The notes below the pieces were generated by a model that saw only the letters and a list, made by a program, of their open reading frames with translations, ran no database searches and had not been told where the DNA came from. 64,000 nucleotides of DNA, from the NCBI RefSeq assembly GCF_003052515.2, contig NZ_QARE02000018.1:1-64000 (forward strand), read 5' to 3'. The DNA comes from Pseudomonas sp. RIT409. GTDB lineage: Bacteria; Pseudomonadota; Gammaproteobacteria; Pseudomonadales; Pseudomonadaceae. How positions within the stretch are numbered: position 1 is the first letter of the stretch; each line of letters opens with the position of its first letter. Of this stretch, positions 43,894-53,302 are shown one piece after another. The position numbers were made by a program, and so were the translations under genes.

Positions 43894-44271
43894 ATGACAT
43901 CTGTCGGTTCGCAAAAGGGCTTGTCGTTCATCGGATGGCTGTTACTGCTGGCCGTGCTGGCCTTCGCAGCCACGACCGCCGCCAAGTTGGTGCCGCATTA
44001 CCTCGACTACCTGTCGCTGAAGAAAATCATCGAGGCGGCAGGGACTGACCGAACGGCGGATGTCAGTTCGAGTGACGATCTCTACGACTATGTGGCCAAA
44101 GGCATGCAGGTCAACAACATTCGGGATGTGGATTTGAAGAAGGCGTTAAGCGTGACGACGGAGAACAACCGGTTCCTCGCTCATTTGAAATATGAACAGC
44201 GCGAGCCGCTGATCCAGAACATCGATCTGGTGGTCAAGTTCGACCACGAATTCAGCGTAGGTAAACCGTGA
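43894..44271 (+). CDS. DUF4845 membrane protein
   Basis: A 125-residue protein with an N-terminal hydrophobic helix (about 10-28, GLSFIGWLLLLAVLAFAATT), resembling a type IV pilin-like leader, and a small soluble part (DUF4845). It is always found between lepB and rnc in pseudomonads. ATG 43894 with GAGGG upstream is preferred to the TTG at 43882. Function is unknown. Confidence 0.85.
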   Translation: MTSVGSQKGLSFIGWLLLLAVLAFAATTAAKLVPHYLDYLSLKKIIEAAGTDRTADVSSSDDLYDYVAKGMQVNNIRDVDLKKALSVTTENNRFLAHLKYEQREPLIQNIDLVVKFDHEFSVGKP

Positions 44272-44957
44272 GCGTTTCATTGAGTCGTCTGGAGCGTCAG
44301 CTCGGTTACACCTTTCAGAACCAGGAGTTGATGGTTCTGGCCCTGACCCACCGCAGTTTTGCCGGACGCAACAACGAGCGTCTGGAGTTTCTTGGTGACG
44401 CCATTCTCAACTTCGTCGCGGGTGAAGCGTTGTTCGAACGTTTTCCTCAGGCGCGTGAGGGGCAGTTGTCACGGCTGCGTGCGCGGCTGGTGAAAGGCGA
44501 AACCCTTGCCTTGCTCGCCCGCGGCTTTGATCTGGGCGAATACCTGCGCCTGGGATCGGGGGAGTTGAAAAGTGGCGGGTTCCGTCGCGAGTCCATTCTC
44601 GCCGATGCACTGGAAGCGCTCATCGGCGCGATCTATCTGGATTCTGACATGCAAACCGCGCGCGATCGCGTGTTGTCCTGGCTGGCCAGCGAGTTCGACA
44701 GTCTGACGCTGGTGGACACCAACAAGGACCCGAAAACCCGGCTGCAGGAGTTTCTGCAGTCCCGCGCCTGCGAGCTGCCACGATACGAAGTGGTGGACAT
44801 TCAAGGCGAGCCGCATTGCCGAACCTTTTTCGTGGAATGCGAAGTGACTTTATTGAACGAGAAAAGCCGAGGACAGGGCGTCAGCCGCCGCATTGCCGAA
44901 CAGGTAGCCGCCGCGTCAGCCCTTATCGCCCTCGGTGTGGAGAATGGCAATGACTGA
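44268..44957 (+). CDS. rnc: Ribonuclease III
   Basis: A 229-residue RNase III with the signature ERLEFLGDAILN, the second acidic motif ADALEALIGAIYLD, and a C-terminal double-stranded RNA-binding domain (DPKTRLQEFLQSRA to QVAAASALI). It processes rRNA and other structured RNAs. The GTG start at 44268 overlaps the previous stop by 4 nt (GTGA). Its end overlaps the start of era. Confidence 0.97.
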   Translation: MSVSLSRLERQLGYTFQNQELMVLALTHRSFAGRNNERLEFLGDAILNFVAGEALFERFPQAREGQLSRLRARLVKGETLALLARGFDLGEYLRLGSGELKSGGFRRESILADALEALIGAIYLDSDMQTARDRVLSWLASEFDSLTLVDTNKDPKTRLQEFLQSRACELPRYEVVDIQGEPHCRTFFVECEVTLLNEKSRGQGVSRRIAEQVAAASALIALGVENGND

Positions 44958-45852
44958 TTCATCTGCAACACGCTGTGGCTATGTCGCCATCGTCGGCCGG
45001 CCAAACGTGGGCAAGTCGACGCTGTTGAACCACATCCTCGGTCAGAAACTTGCGATCACCTCGCGCAAGCCGCAGACCACACGCCACAACATGTTGGGCA
45101 TCAAGACCGAAAACGGGGTGCAGGCGATCTACGTCGACACCCCCGGGATGCACAAGGGCAGTGACAAGGCGCTCAACCGCTACATGAACAAGACGGCCTC
45201 GGCGGCGTTGAAAGACGTCGACGTGGTGATCTTCGTCGTGGACCGCACCAAATGGACCGATGAAGACCAGATGGTGCTGGAGCGTGTGCAATACGTGACT
45301 GGCCCGCTGATCGTCGCGTTGAACAAGACCGATCGCATCGAGGACAAGGCCGAATTGATGCCGCATTTGTCCTGGCTGCAGGAACAGTTGCCCAACGCGC
45401 AGATCATTCCGATTTCGGCGCAGCAAGGCCATAACCTGGAGGCTCTGGAAAAGGTCATCGCGGACGAGCTCCCGGAGAACGATCACTTTTTTCCGGAAGA
45501 CCAGATCACTGACCGCAGCAGCCGTTTCCTCGCTGCCGAACTGGTGCGCGAAAAGATCATGCGCCAGTTGGGGGCGGAGTTGCCTTACCAGATCACGGTC
45601 GAGATCGAAGAATTCAAGCAGCAAGGCAAGACGCTGCACATCCACGCGTTGATTCTCGTCGAGCGGGATGGCCAGAAAAAAATCATCATTGGCGACAAGG
45701 GCGAGCGCATCAAGCGCATCGGCTCCGACGCCCGGCGTGACATGGAGGTGCTGTTCGACTCCAAAGTCATGCTCAACCTCTGGGTCAAGGTCAAAGGTGG
45801 CTGGTCCGACGATGAACGTGCCTTGCGCTCATTGGGTTACGGCGATCTCTGA
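44950..45852 (+). CDS. era: GTPase Era
   Basis: A 300-residue GTPase (G1 GRPNVGKST, G3 DTPGMHKG, G4 NKTD) with a C-terminal KH domain (IIGDKGERIKRIGSDARRDME) that binds the 3' end of 16S rRNA. It is needed for 30S assembly. I chose ATG 44950 (MTDSSATRCGY), which overlaps the rnc stop and has GGAG upstream; 44944 is a possible alternative. Confidence 0.97.
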   Translation: MTDSSATRCGYVAIVGRPNVGKSTLLNHILGQKLAITSRKPQTTRHNMLGIKTENGVQAIYVDTPGMHKGSDKALNRYMNKTASAALKDVDVVIFVVDRTKWTDEDQMVLERVQYVTGPLIVALNKTDRIEDKAELMPHLSWLQEQLPNAQIIPISAQQGHNLEALEKVIADELPENDHFFPEDQITDRSSRFLAAELVREKIMRQLGAELPYQITVEIEEFKQQGKTLHIHALILVERDGQKKIIIGDKGERIKRIGSDARRDMEVLFDSKVMLNLWVKVKGGWSDDERALRSLGYGDL

Positions 45853-46004
45853 CGCCACGGCGACCTGTCCAGAAACGGGAGCGAGCGCGGCCGCGAACGC
45901 CGCGTGACACTGAGTTGCGGCGGGCCGTGACATCGCCCTTTCCCATGGGGCTGGTCCCACCGCCGTTTCCGTTCGACGCCCAGTTGCCGCTCATCGAGAA
46001 GCCC

Positions 46005-46694
46005 ATGCCTCAGTCTCCCCCGGTCAGCCAGCCTGCCTATGTGTTGCACAGTAGGCCCTATCGCGAAAACAGTGCGCTGGTGGACTTCATCACACCTGAA
46101 GGCCGGTTGCGTGCGGTCTTGCGCAGTGCCAAGGGCAAGGCAGGTTCGCTCGCGCGTCCCTTCGTCCCGTTGGAGGTGGAGTTTCGCGGTCGAGGTGAGT
46201 TGAAGAACGTGGGTCGGATGGAGAGTGGAGGCATCGCCGCGTGGCTGGAGGGGGAGGTGCTGTTCAGCGGCCTGTACCTCAATGAATTGCTGATTCGGCT
46301 GCTGCCTGCCGAGGACGCGATTCCCGGCATCTTCGATCATTACACCGCAACGCTGGCCGCACTGGCGGCAGGTCGTCCGTTGGAGCCGCTGCTACGATCG
46401 TTCGAGTGGCGTCTGCTGAACGACTTGGGTTACGGTTTCGCCTTGGATATGGACGTCAACGGCGACCCTCTGGCGGCGGACGGGATGTATCGTTTGCAAG
46501 TGGATGCCGGGCTGGAGCGGGTGCATCTCTTTCAGCCCGGTCTTTTCCAAGGTGCAGAACTGCTCGCCATGTCCCAAGCCGACTGGAGTGCCCCGGGGGC
46601 GCTGGCGGCGGCCAAACGGCTGATGCGCCAAGCGCTGGCGGTGCATCTGGGGGGGCGTCCGTTGGTGAGCCGAGAGTTGTTCCGCAAGCCTTGA
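46005..46694 (+). CDS. recO: DNA repair protein RecO
   Basis: A 229-residue RecO with the N-terminal OB-like start AYVLHSRPYRENSALVDFIT and the family's helical C-terminal part (EWRLLNDLGYGFALDMD, PLVSRELFRKP). It loads RecA with RecF/RecR. ATG 46005 is the family-like start; the longer reading from 45915 adds a Pro-rich leader with no homologue I know. It sits between era and pdxJ. Confidence 0.93.
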   Translation: MPQSPPVSQPAYVLHSRPYRENSALVDFITPEGRLRAVLRSAKGKAGSLARPFVPLEVEFRGRGELKNVGRMESGGIAAWLEGEVLFSGLYLNELLIRLLPAEDAIPGIFDHYTATLAALAAGRPLEPLLRSFEWRLLNDLGYGFALDMDVNGDPLAADGMYRLQVDAGLERVHLFQPGLFQGAELLAMSQADWSAPGALAAAKRLMRQALAVHLGGRPLVSRELFRKP

Positions 46695-46761
46695 CCATAC
46701 GAACTTTCAGTCTGCAGCAAGCGGTCGACGCCTGCTTGGACGTTGCTTTCAGGAGATCAAA

Positions 46762-47505
46762 GTGACTCACAGTACCCGCATTCTGCTCGGCGTTAACATC
46801 GACCATGTGGCGACCCTGCGCCAGGCGCGCGGCACTCGCTATCCTGACCCGGTGAAAGCGGCACTGGACGCCGAGGAAGCGGGCGCCGATGGCATTACCG
46901 TCCACTTGCGCGAAGATCGTCGGCACATCCAGGAGCGCGATGTCCTGCTGCTCAAGGACGTGCTCCAGACGCGCATGAATTTCGAAATGGGCGTCACGGA
47001 AGAAATGATGGCGTTCGCCGAACGCATTCGGCCGGCTCATATTTGCCTGGTCCCCGAGACTCGCCAGGAACTGACCACTGAGGGCGGTCTGGATGTCGCC
47101 GGTCAGGAAGCGCGGATCAAGGCGGCGGTAGAGCGTCTGTCGGCGATCGGCAGTGAAGTTTCCCTGTTCATCGACGCTGATGAGCGTCAGATCGAAGCCT
47201 CGGCCCGTGTCGGCGCGCCGGCGATCGAACTGCACACCGGGCGATACGCCGATGCGCATACTCCGACTGAGGTGGCCGAAGAGTTGAAGCGGATTGCCGA
47301 CGGTGTCGCTTTTGGCCTGCAGCGAGGGCTGATCGTGAATGCAGGGCATGGGCTGCATTACCACAATGTCGAAGCGGTGGCGGCGATAAAAGGCGTCAAC
47401 GAGCTCAACATCGGCCATGCACTGGTAGCCCACGCGTTGTTCGTGGGTTTCAAGGCGGCAGTGTCCGAGATGAAGGCATTGATCGTCGCGGCGGCCAAGG
47501 GGTAA
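46762..47505 (+). CDS. pdxJ: Pyridoxine 5'-phosphate synthase
   Basis: A 247-residue PdxJ (LLGVNIDHVATLRQARGTRYPDPV, GITVHLREDRRHI, VNAGHGLHYHNV). It condenses 3-amino-2-oxopropyl phosphate with deoxyxylulose 5-phosphate to make pyridoxine 5'-phosphate. The start is GTG 46762 and GGAG lies 10 nt upstream. It is the last gene of the rnc-era-recO-pdxJ run. Confidence 0.97.
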   Translation: MTHSTRILLGVNIDHVATLRQARGTRYPDPVKAALDAEEAGADGITVHLREDRRHIQERDVLLLKDVLQTRMNFEMGVTEEMMAFAERIRPAHICLVPETRQELTTEGGLDVAGQEARIKAAVERLSAIGSEVSLFIDADERQIEASARVGAPAIELHTGRYADAHTPTEVAEELKRIADGVAFGLQRGLIVNAGHGLHYHNVEAVAAIKGVNELNIGHALVAHALFVGFKAAVSEMKALIVAAAKG

Positions 47506-47555
47506 CGCCGCGAGGCTTTCCTAAGCGTAAGGGCGACCGTGATCGGAAGGCGGGA

Positions 47556-48515
47556 TCACGGCTTGCGTGCAACGATGACCGCGCGGCGAGGCGCGGGCAG
47601 GCCTTCGACGGTCTTGCTGTGATCCTCCGGATCGAGGAAGTCGCTCAACGATTGGTATTTCATCCATTCGGTACTGCGCTGCTCCTGGACCGTGGTGGTG
47701 CTCACGTCCACGCAACGCACGTCCACGAAACCTGCGCGGCGCAGCCACAGTTCCAGTGCGGGCACCGAGGGCAGGAACCACACGTTGCGCATTTGCGAAT
47801 AACGGTCTTCCGGCACCAGCACCTGATGCACGTCACCTTCGATCACCATGGTTTCCAACACCAGTTCTCCCCCTTTGACCAGGCAGTCCTTCAGCGCCAG
47901 AAGATGGTCGATGGGGGATTTTCGGTGATAGAGCACGCCCATCGAGAAAACGGTGTCGAAGCCTTCCAGTCGGGAAGGCAAGTCTTCCAGTGCGAACGGC
48001 AGGTGCCAGGCGGGCAGGTCGGGCAGGTAGCGCTGCATGGCCTGGAACTGGCAGAAGAATAACCAATTGGGGTCCACGCCGATCACGCTGTCTGCCCCGG
48101 CACCCAGCATGCGCCACTGGTAGTAGCCGTTGCCGCAGCCCACATCCAGGACACGCTTGCCTAGCAGATCCAGGTGAGGCGCGACCCGCGACCATTTCCA
48201 GTCCGAGCGCCACTCGGTGTCGACATGCACGCCAAACACGTCGAACGGGCCTTTGCGCCAAGGAGACAGGCCCATCAACGCCGCGCGGGTGCGATCGCGA
48301 GTGGCGTCGTCGCAATCGGCATCGAGTAAGAAACGGTCCTTGAGGTCGACACGCGTGGCCGCCAGGTCAGGCAAAGCATTCAACGCGCCTTGCCAGCGCT
48401 CCAGATCACCGTGGCCTTTTTCCATCTTCGCGTCGAGCTGCGCCTGCAGACCTTGGGCCCAGGTGTACAGCGGGGTGCCCGCCAGGCGGCGGACGAGTGG
48501 GGAAAGATCGATCAT
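47556..48515 (-). CDS. cmoB: tRNA U34 carboxymethyltransferase CmoB
   Basis: A 319-residue SAM-fold enzyme (KRVLDVGCGNGYYQWRMLGAGA, then FDTVFSMGVLYHRKSPIDHL). It uses carboxy-S-adenosylmethionine made by CmoA to convert 5-hydroxyuridine 34 to the cmo5U modification. It overlaps cmoA by 4 nt and is transcribed with it. Confidence 0.96.
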   Translation of the reverse strand: MIDLSPLVRRLAGTPLYTWAQGLQAQLDAKMEKGHGDLERWQGALNALPDLAATRVDLKDRFLLDADCDDATRDRTRAALMGLSPWRKGPFDVFGVHVDTEWRSDWKWSRVAPHLDLLGKRVLDVGCGNGYYQWRMLGAGADSVIGVDPNWLFFCQFQAMQRYLPDLPAWHLPFALEDLPSRLEGFDTVFSMGVLYHRKSPIDHLLALKDCLVKGGELVLETMVIEGDVHQVLVPEDRYSQMRNVWFLPSVPALELWLRRAGFVDVRCVDVSTTTVQEQRSTEWMKYQSLSDFLDPEDHSKTVEGLPAPRRAVIVARKP

Positions 48516-49255
48516 GGCAGGGCAATCAGAGAGGCAAAATTAAGACATTGGAACCAGGGGACGACGCTGGAGAAACCTGCGGCCAGCAACCGCTCGCGAT
48601 GTTGTTCGAGGCTGTCGGGTTTCATCACGTTCTCGATGGCGCTGCGTTTCTGCGCGATTTCCAACTCGCTGTAGCCGTTGGCGCGTTTGAACGCCACATG
48701 CAAGTCAGTCAGCAGCACCTGCTGGTCATCGTCCTCGAAGCGAAGTTTTTCGGACAGGATCAAAGCACCACCGGGTAGCAAGCACTGGCGGATCCTGGTC
48801 AGCAGTTCCAGGCGCTGTTCCGGTGCGATGAATTGCAGCGTGAAATTCAATGCCACGACCGAAGCGGGCTTGAAGTCCAGTGCGAGGATATCGCTCTCGA
48901 TAACTTCTACCGGGAGCAACTCTTGGTGCATCGAGTTCTGCGCATTGAGGTACTCGCGGCAGCGTTCGACCATCGCGGCAGAGTTATCGACGGCGATCAC
49001 CCGACAGTCGTCGGTGCGCACATGGCGACGCAGCGCTTGGGTAACGGCACCCAGAGAGCTGCCCAAGTCATACAGCACGCTGTGGGGCTGAGCGAACTGC
49101 GTTGCGAGGACCCCAAGGTTCTCGACAATGGTCGGGTAGCCCGGCACCGAGCGCTTGATCATGTCCGGGAACACCCGCACCACGTCTTCATTGAAGGCGA
49201 AGTCGGGCACCTGGGCCAGTGGCTGGGCGAATAGGCGGTCGGGTTCTTGGCTCAC
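48512..49255 (-). CDS. cmoA: Carboxy-SAM synthase CmoA
   Basis: A 247-residue SAM-binding protein (VLYDLGSSLGAVTQALRRHV, FTLQFIAPEQR, LSEKLRFEDD). It makes carboxy-SAM from SAM and prephenate. Coupled with cmoB by a 4-nt overlap. Length is normal. Confidence 0.96.
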   Translation of the reverse strand: MSQEPDRLFAQPLAQVPDFAFNEDVVRVFPDMIKRSVPGYPTIVENLGVLATQFAQPHSVLYDLGSSLGAVTQALRRHVRTDDCRVIAVDNSAAMVERCREYLNAQNSMHQELLPVEVIESDILALDFKPASVVALNFTLQFIAPEQRLELLTRIRQCLLPGGALILSEKLRFEDDDQQVLLTDLHVAFKRANGYSELEIAQKRSAIENVMKPDSLEQHRERLLAAGFSSVVPWFQCLNFASLIALP

Positions 49256-49381
49256 GGTGGTTCCGATGGATGAGGCGAAAAGTGCGGCATTTTAGACAAA
49301 TGTGCCGGGATGCTGAAACCTCATCTCATCGCAGCATCGCGCATTGGATCAGCACCGGGTGCCAAGGAAACGAAAATGACC

Positions 49382-49774
49382 TTATTTCACCGTGATTTGG
49401 CAGTCGAAAGTGCGCTCCGGGCGAACCTCTGGCGCCCAGGGCTGCTGGTAAACCATCATCAGGTGCCCAGTGCCCGGGTTGGCGGCCCTGTAGCGCCACA
49501 CCGACTGACCCGAGGTCCCCACCATGCCGACATCTTCCGGCGTGTTGAACACCTCCGGGCCGAGCGCATTGAGGATCGACGGCGCAGGGTTCTGCATGAG
49601 CCAGCGGTGCCCGGTGGTGGGGTTGCTCGGCAGCATGAGCATGAGGGTCTGACCGGTCTTGAGGGTGATCGGGCAGTCGTTCTGATCTTCAAGGGAAACG
49701 ATCTGTTTCGGTTGTTGAGCGCAGGCGGCCAGCAGGGCCATGCTCAGAGGGACTAGCAGACGGGCGGCGGTCAT
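49382..49774 (-). CDS. Chagasin-type (I42) protease inhibitor lipoprotein
   Basis: A 130-residue protein with a lipoprotein signal (lipobox LLAAC, Cys18) and the I42 chagasin motifs NPTTGHRW and GTGHLMMVYQQPW, with a third loop region near RPERTF. I42 proteins inhibit papain-like cysteine peptidases. The start at ATG 49774 gives a proper signal; the longer reading adds 12 residues. In P. aeruginosa the equivalent gene also lies beside the Lon-like AsrA gene. Confidence 0.88.
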   Translation of the reverse strand: MTAARLLVPLSMALLAACAQQPKQIVSLEDQNDCPITLKTGQTLMLMLPSNPTTGHRWLMQNPAPSILNALGPEVFNTPEDVGMVGTSGQSVWRYRAANPGTGHLMMVYQQPWAPEVRPERTFDCQITVK

Positions 49775-49824
49775 GAAGGCTCCGGTCGTAGGCGGTTTGA
49801 GTCCGAGCATAACCGAAGATTGTT

Positions 49825-49927
49825 GATCGTTCCCACGCTCTGCGTGGTAACGCCGCTAAGGACGCTCCGCGTCCTCGTGACGCAGAGCGTCACAGGATGC
49901 ATGCCCACGCAGAGCGTGGGCACGATC
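49825..49927. repeat. Large palindromic repeat between inhibitor gene and lon
   Basis: Two 23-bp arms, containing CCCACGCTCTGCGTGG (49832-49847) and its complement (49905-49920), with one mismatch overall, enclose smaller hairpins (GGACGCTCCGCGTCCT and TGACGCAGAGCGTCA). It is a different repeat type from the GCGCGCTTGCCCGCG REP and could also serve as a transcript end. Confidence 0.8.
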
Positions 49928-49955
49928 ACTGCCTCAACCGGAAGAGCGTGGGGAA

Positions 49956-52367
49956 TTAGAACAACACCTTCGACACGTCGGAGAAACGTTTGGCGAAATG
50001 CACGGTGAGGCCTTCTTTCAGGTAATCCGGCAGCTCTTCGAAGTTGCCGCGGTTGGCTTCCGGCAGGATCAACTCGTAGATTTTCTGCCGCCGCGCCGCA
50101 ATGACCTTTTCGCGTACCCCGCCGATAGGGAGCACGTGGCCGGTGAGGGTGAGCTCGCCGGTCATCGCCACGCCTTTTTTCGGTGCCTGATTGCGGGCCA
50201 GCGAGAGCAGGGCACTGGCCATGGTCACGCCCGCGCTCGGGCCGTCCTTCGGCGTAGCGCCTTCCGGCACATGCAGGTGAACGAAGGCTTCGTCGAAAAA
50301 GCCCTTGTCGCCGCCGAATTTCGCCAGGTTCGAACTGATGTAGCTGTAGGCGATTTCGGCAGATTCCTTCATCACGTCGCCCAACTGGCCGGTGAGTTTG
50401 AAACCGCGGTTGTGGGTGTGGATGCGTGTCGCTTCGATGGGCAGCGTGGCGCCGCCCATGCTGGTCCACGCCAGGCCAGTGATGACGCCGACACCGGAGA
50501 GCACTTGTTCACTGCGGAAGACCGGCATCCCCAGCGAGGCTTCGAGGTCTTTGGGGCCGATTTTCACCACGGTGTCAGGGTTATCAAGCAGCTTGACCAC
50601 GGCCTTGCGCACCAGTTTGCCCAGTTGCTTCTCCAACTGGCGTACGCCCGACTCGCGTGCGTAGCCTTCGATCACGGCGCGCAGCGCGCTGTCGCTGATG
50701 GTCAGGCTGGTTTTCGCCACACCGGCCTTGGCCAGTTGTTTCGGCCAAAGGTGACGCTTGGCAATGGCCAGCTTTTCCTCGGTGATATAGCCAGACAGGC
50801 GAATCACTTCCATCCGGTCCAACAGCGGGCCGGGGATCGAGTCCAGGGTGTTGGCGGTACAGACGAACAACACTTTCGACAAGTCCAGACGCAGGTCCAG
50901 GTAGTGGTCGAGAAACTCGACGTTCTGTTCCGGATCCAGCGTTTCCAGCAGCGCCGAGGCCGGATCGCCCTGGTAGCTCTGGCCCATCTTGTCGATCTCG
51001 TCGAGCATGATGACCGGGTTCATCACCTCCATGTCCTTGAGCGCCTGCACCAATTTGCCCGGCTGGGCGCCGATGTAGGTGCGACGATGACCCTTGATTT
51101 CCGCTTCGTCGCGCATGCCGCCGACACTGAAGCGGTAGAAGGGGCGCCCCAGGGATTCGGCGATCGACTTGCCCACACTGGTCTTCCCCACCCCTGGCGG
51201 GCCGACCAGCAAGACGATGGAACCTGCGATTTCACCCTTGTAGGCGCCCACCGCGAGAAATTCGAGTATGCGGCTCTTGATGTCATCGAGGCCTGCATGG
51301 TGCTGATCGAGCACCTTGCGCGCGTGCTTCAGGTCCAGCTTGTCTTCGCCGTAGACACCCCACGGCACTGAGCTGGCCCAGTCCAGGTAATTGCGGGTGA
51401 CGGCATATTCCGGCGAGCCGGTTTCCAGCACCGAGAGCTTGTTGATTTCCTCGTCGATTCGCTTGCGCGCCTGCGGGGGCAGGGTCTTGCCCACCAGGCG
51501 CTCTTCGAACTGTTCGATGTCTGCGCTGCGATCATCCTTGGTCAGCCCGAGCTCCTGCTGAATGACCTTGAGCTGCTCCTTGAGAAAAAATTCGCGCTGG
51601 TGCTCGCCGATCTTACGGTTCACTTCGGCCGAGATTTCCTTCTGCAGCCGCGCAACTTCGACTTCCTTGCGCAGCATCGGCAGAACCTTTTCCATGCGTT
51701 TGAGCACGGGCACGCAATCCAGCACTTCCTGCAATTCAATACCGGTCGCCGACGTCAGGGCCGCCGCGAAGTCGGTCAGGGGGGACGGGTCGTTCGGGCT
51801 GAAGCGATTGAGGTAGTTCTTCAGTTCTTCGCTGTACAGCGGATTGAGCGGCAGCAGTTCCTTGATCGCATTGATCAATGCCATGCCATACGCCTTGACT
51901 TCGTCGGTCGGCTCGTTGGGCTGATGCGGATACTCGACTTCCACCAGGAAAGGCGGACGATGATGCTTGAGCCAGGTTTTGATACGCACTCGGCTCAGGC
52001 CTTGGGCGACGAACTGCAACTTGCCGCCTTCGCGGCTGGCATGGTGCACCTTCACCAGCGTGCCGTACTCGGGCAATGCCTTGGTGTCGAAATGCCGCGG
52101 GTCTTCCGGGGGCGTGTCCATGAAAAACAGCGCCAGGGAGTGGTGTTCGGATTTACTCACCAACTCGAGCGTTTCGGCCCAGGGTTCCTCATTGACGATG
52201 ACGGGGAGGACTTGGGCCGGAAAGAATGGACGATTGTGAATCGGGATGATGTAGACCTGATCCGGGAGATTCTGACCCGGCAGCGCCAGGCTTTTACGGT
52301 CGGCACCGATGACTTCGTGCTCATGGTCGAAGTCACCGTGCGCGGAATCTGTTTGCTGGTCGCTCAT
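49956..52367 (-). CDS. ATP-dependent Lon-type protease (AsrA-like)
   Basis: An 803-residue Lon protease. It has an N-terminal substrate domain (YIIPIHNRPFFPAQVLPV), a coiled-coil part and an AAA+ ATPase (Walker A GPPGVGKTSVGK, Walker B MLDEIDKM). A C-terminal peptidase domain carries the catalytic Ser in KDGPSAGVTM. Pseudomonas has a main Lon elsewhere; the neighbouring I42 gene suggests this is the second one, called AsrA in P. aeruginosa, tied to heat-shock and aminoglycoside response. A sigma-32-like promoter is seen upstream. Confidence 0.93.
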   Translation of the reverse strand: MSDQQTDSAHGDFDHEHEVIGADRKSLALPGQNLPDQVYIIPIHNRPFFPAQVLPVIVNEEPWAETLELVSKSEHHSLALFFMDTPPEDPRHFDTKALPEYGTLVKVHHASREGGKLQFVAQGLSRVRIKTWLKHHRPPFLVEVEYPHQPNEPTDEVKAYGMALINAIKELLPLNPLYSEELKNYLNRFSPNDPSPLTDFAAALTSATGIELQEVLDCVPVLKRMEKVLPMLRKEVEVARLQKEISAEVNRKIGEHQREFFLKEQLKVIQQELGLTKDDRSADIEQFEERLVGKTLPPQARKRIDEEINKLSVLETGSPEYAVTRNYLDWASSVPWGVYGEDKLDLKHARKVLDQHHAGLDDIKSRILEFLAVGAYKGEIAGSIVLLVGPPGVGKTSVGKSIAESLGRPFYRFSVGGMRDEAEIKGHRRTYIGAQPGKLVQALKDMEVMNPVIMLDEIDKMGQSYQGDPASALLETLDPEQNVEFLDHYLDLRLDLSKVLFVCTANTLDSIPGPLLDRMEVIRLSGYITEEKLAIAKRHLWPKQLAKAGVAKTSLTISDSALRAVIEGYARESGVRQLEKQLGKLVRKAVVKLLDNPDTVVKIGPKDLEASLGMPVFRSEQVLSGVGVITGLAWTSMGGATLPIEATRIHTHNRGFKLTGQLGDVMKESAEIAYSYISSNLAKFGGDKGFFDEAFVHLHVPEGATPKDGPSAGVTMASALLSLARNQAPKKGVAMTGELTLTGHVLPIGGVREKVIAARRQKIYELILPEANRGNFEELPDYLKEGLTVHFAKRFSDVSKVLF

Positions 52368-52396
52368 GGGGCACCTGCATCAATGGAGTTGAGGCT

Positions 52397-52425
52397 TAGA
52401 TGGGGCAGGCGCACTCAGGTTTCAA
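52397..52425 (-). promoter_or_regulatory. Sigma-32 (heat-shock) type promoter of the Lon-like gene
   Basis: On the minus strand, TTGAAA (52420-52425), a 14-bp spacer and CCCCATCTA (52397-52405) match the sigma-32 consensus. The -10 box lies 30-38 bp before the ATG at 52367. Confidence 0.75.
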
Positions 52426-52630
52426 TAGCAACGGTCGATAGCCTTCAAGAGGGAAGCCGATAGAGATATATAGATCGATCGTGCTTCTCATCGGCTATCA
52501 TAGTGTGATGGCGTTATGCCTGCTTTTGTCGGAGCGTTGTTCCGTCGGAGCCGTTTCATCGCGAGATGTTTCATCAACATGCCAGGGCTGGCGCTACGCT
52601 TTTACTGACCATGCCGTACTGGATGCTTGT

Positions 52631-53302
52631 ATGAACCCTGTCGTTTCCTTGTTGTGGGTAGCCGCAACCGTTCTTTTTGGTTCCGCTGCCAGCGCGGCTT
52701 CATTGACGGCCGAATTCTTCGACCCTCAAGGCAAATCCTTGCGTGATGCGGTGTTGACGCTGCAAGGCCCCTCCGGCAAAGCCGACCTTGCTCCCAAAGC
52801 CGACATGGACCAGCGCGATCAGCGCTTTGCGCCCCACGTGCTCGCCGTGCGCACGGGCACGCAAATCAGTTTCCCCAACAGCGACAACATCCGCCATCAG
52901 GTGTACTCCTTCTCGCCAGCCAAACGCTTCGAATTGCGGCTGTATGGCGGCACACCCTCTGACCCGGTGCTCTTCGACAAGCCGGGTGTGGTCGTGCTGG
53001 GTTGCAACATCCATGACTGGATGCTCGGTTACGTGTATGTGACAGACGATCCATGGTTCGGTGTGAGCAGCGACCGAGGCACATTGACCCTCTCGCAACT
53101 GCCGCCAGGCCACTACAAAGCGACGCTCTGGCACCCCCAGGCCCCCGACATGCAGCCCGTATCAGCCGGGGATTTCGACATTCCTCCCGGGGGGCTTCGT
53201 CAGCGGTTCACGGTCGCTGTGCAGCCCAAGCCTGACGACATGCCCGCTGAGCCAGCACCCAGCGCGTTCGGCGACGCATTTCACAAAGCGGCGCACGAAT
53301 GA
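52631..53302 (+). CDS. Periplasmic cupredoxin-like protein
   Basis: A 223-residue exported protein with a signal peptide (about 1-22) and a cupredoxin-like fold. FPNSDNIRHQVYSFS and the metal-site-like GCNIHDWMLGYVYVTD supply possible His/Cys copper ligands. Similar proteins are often annotated as methylamine utilisation proteins. ATG 52631 gives the proper signal. It overlaps the following GGDEF/EAL gene by 4 nt. Copper binding is inferred. Confidence 0.72.
   Translation: MNPVVSLLWVAATVLFGSAASAASLTAEFFDPQGKSLRDAVLTLQGPSGKADLAPKADMDQRDQRFAPHVLAVRTGTQISFPNSDNIRHQVYSFSPAKRFELRLYGGTPSDPVLFDKPGVVVLGCNIHDWMLGYVYVTDDPWFGVSSDRGTLTLSQLPPGHYKATLWHPQAPDMQPVSAGDFDIPPGGLRQRFTVAVQPKPDDMPAEPAPSAFGDAFHKAAHE

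Noticed and set aside
49998..51371. 457-codon plus-strand reading opposite the Lon gene
   Set aside because: It is a shadow of the AAA+ and peptidase-coding sequence with no start signal or domain of its own.
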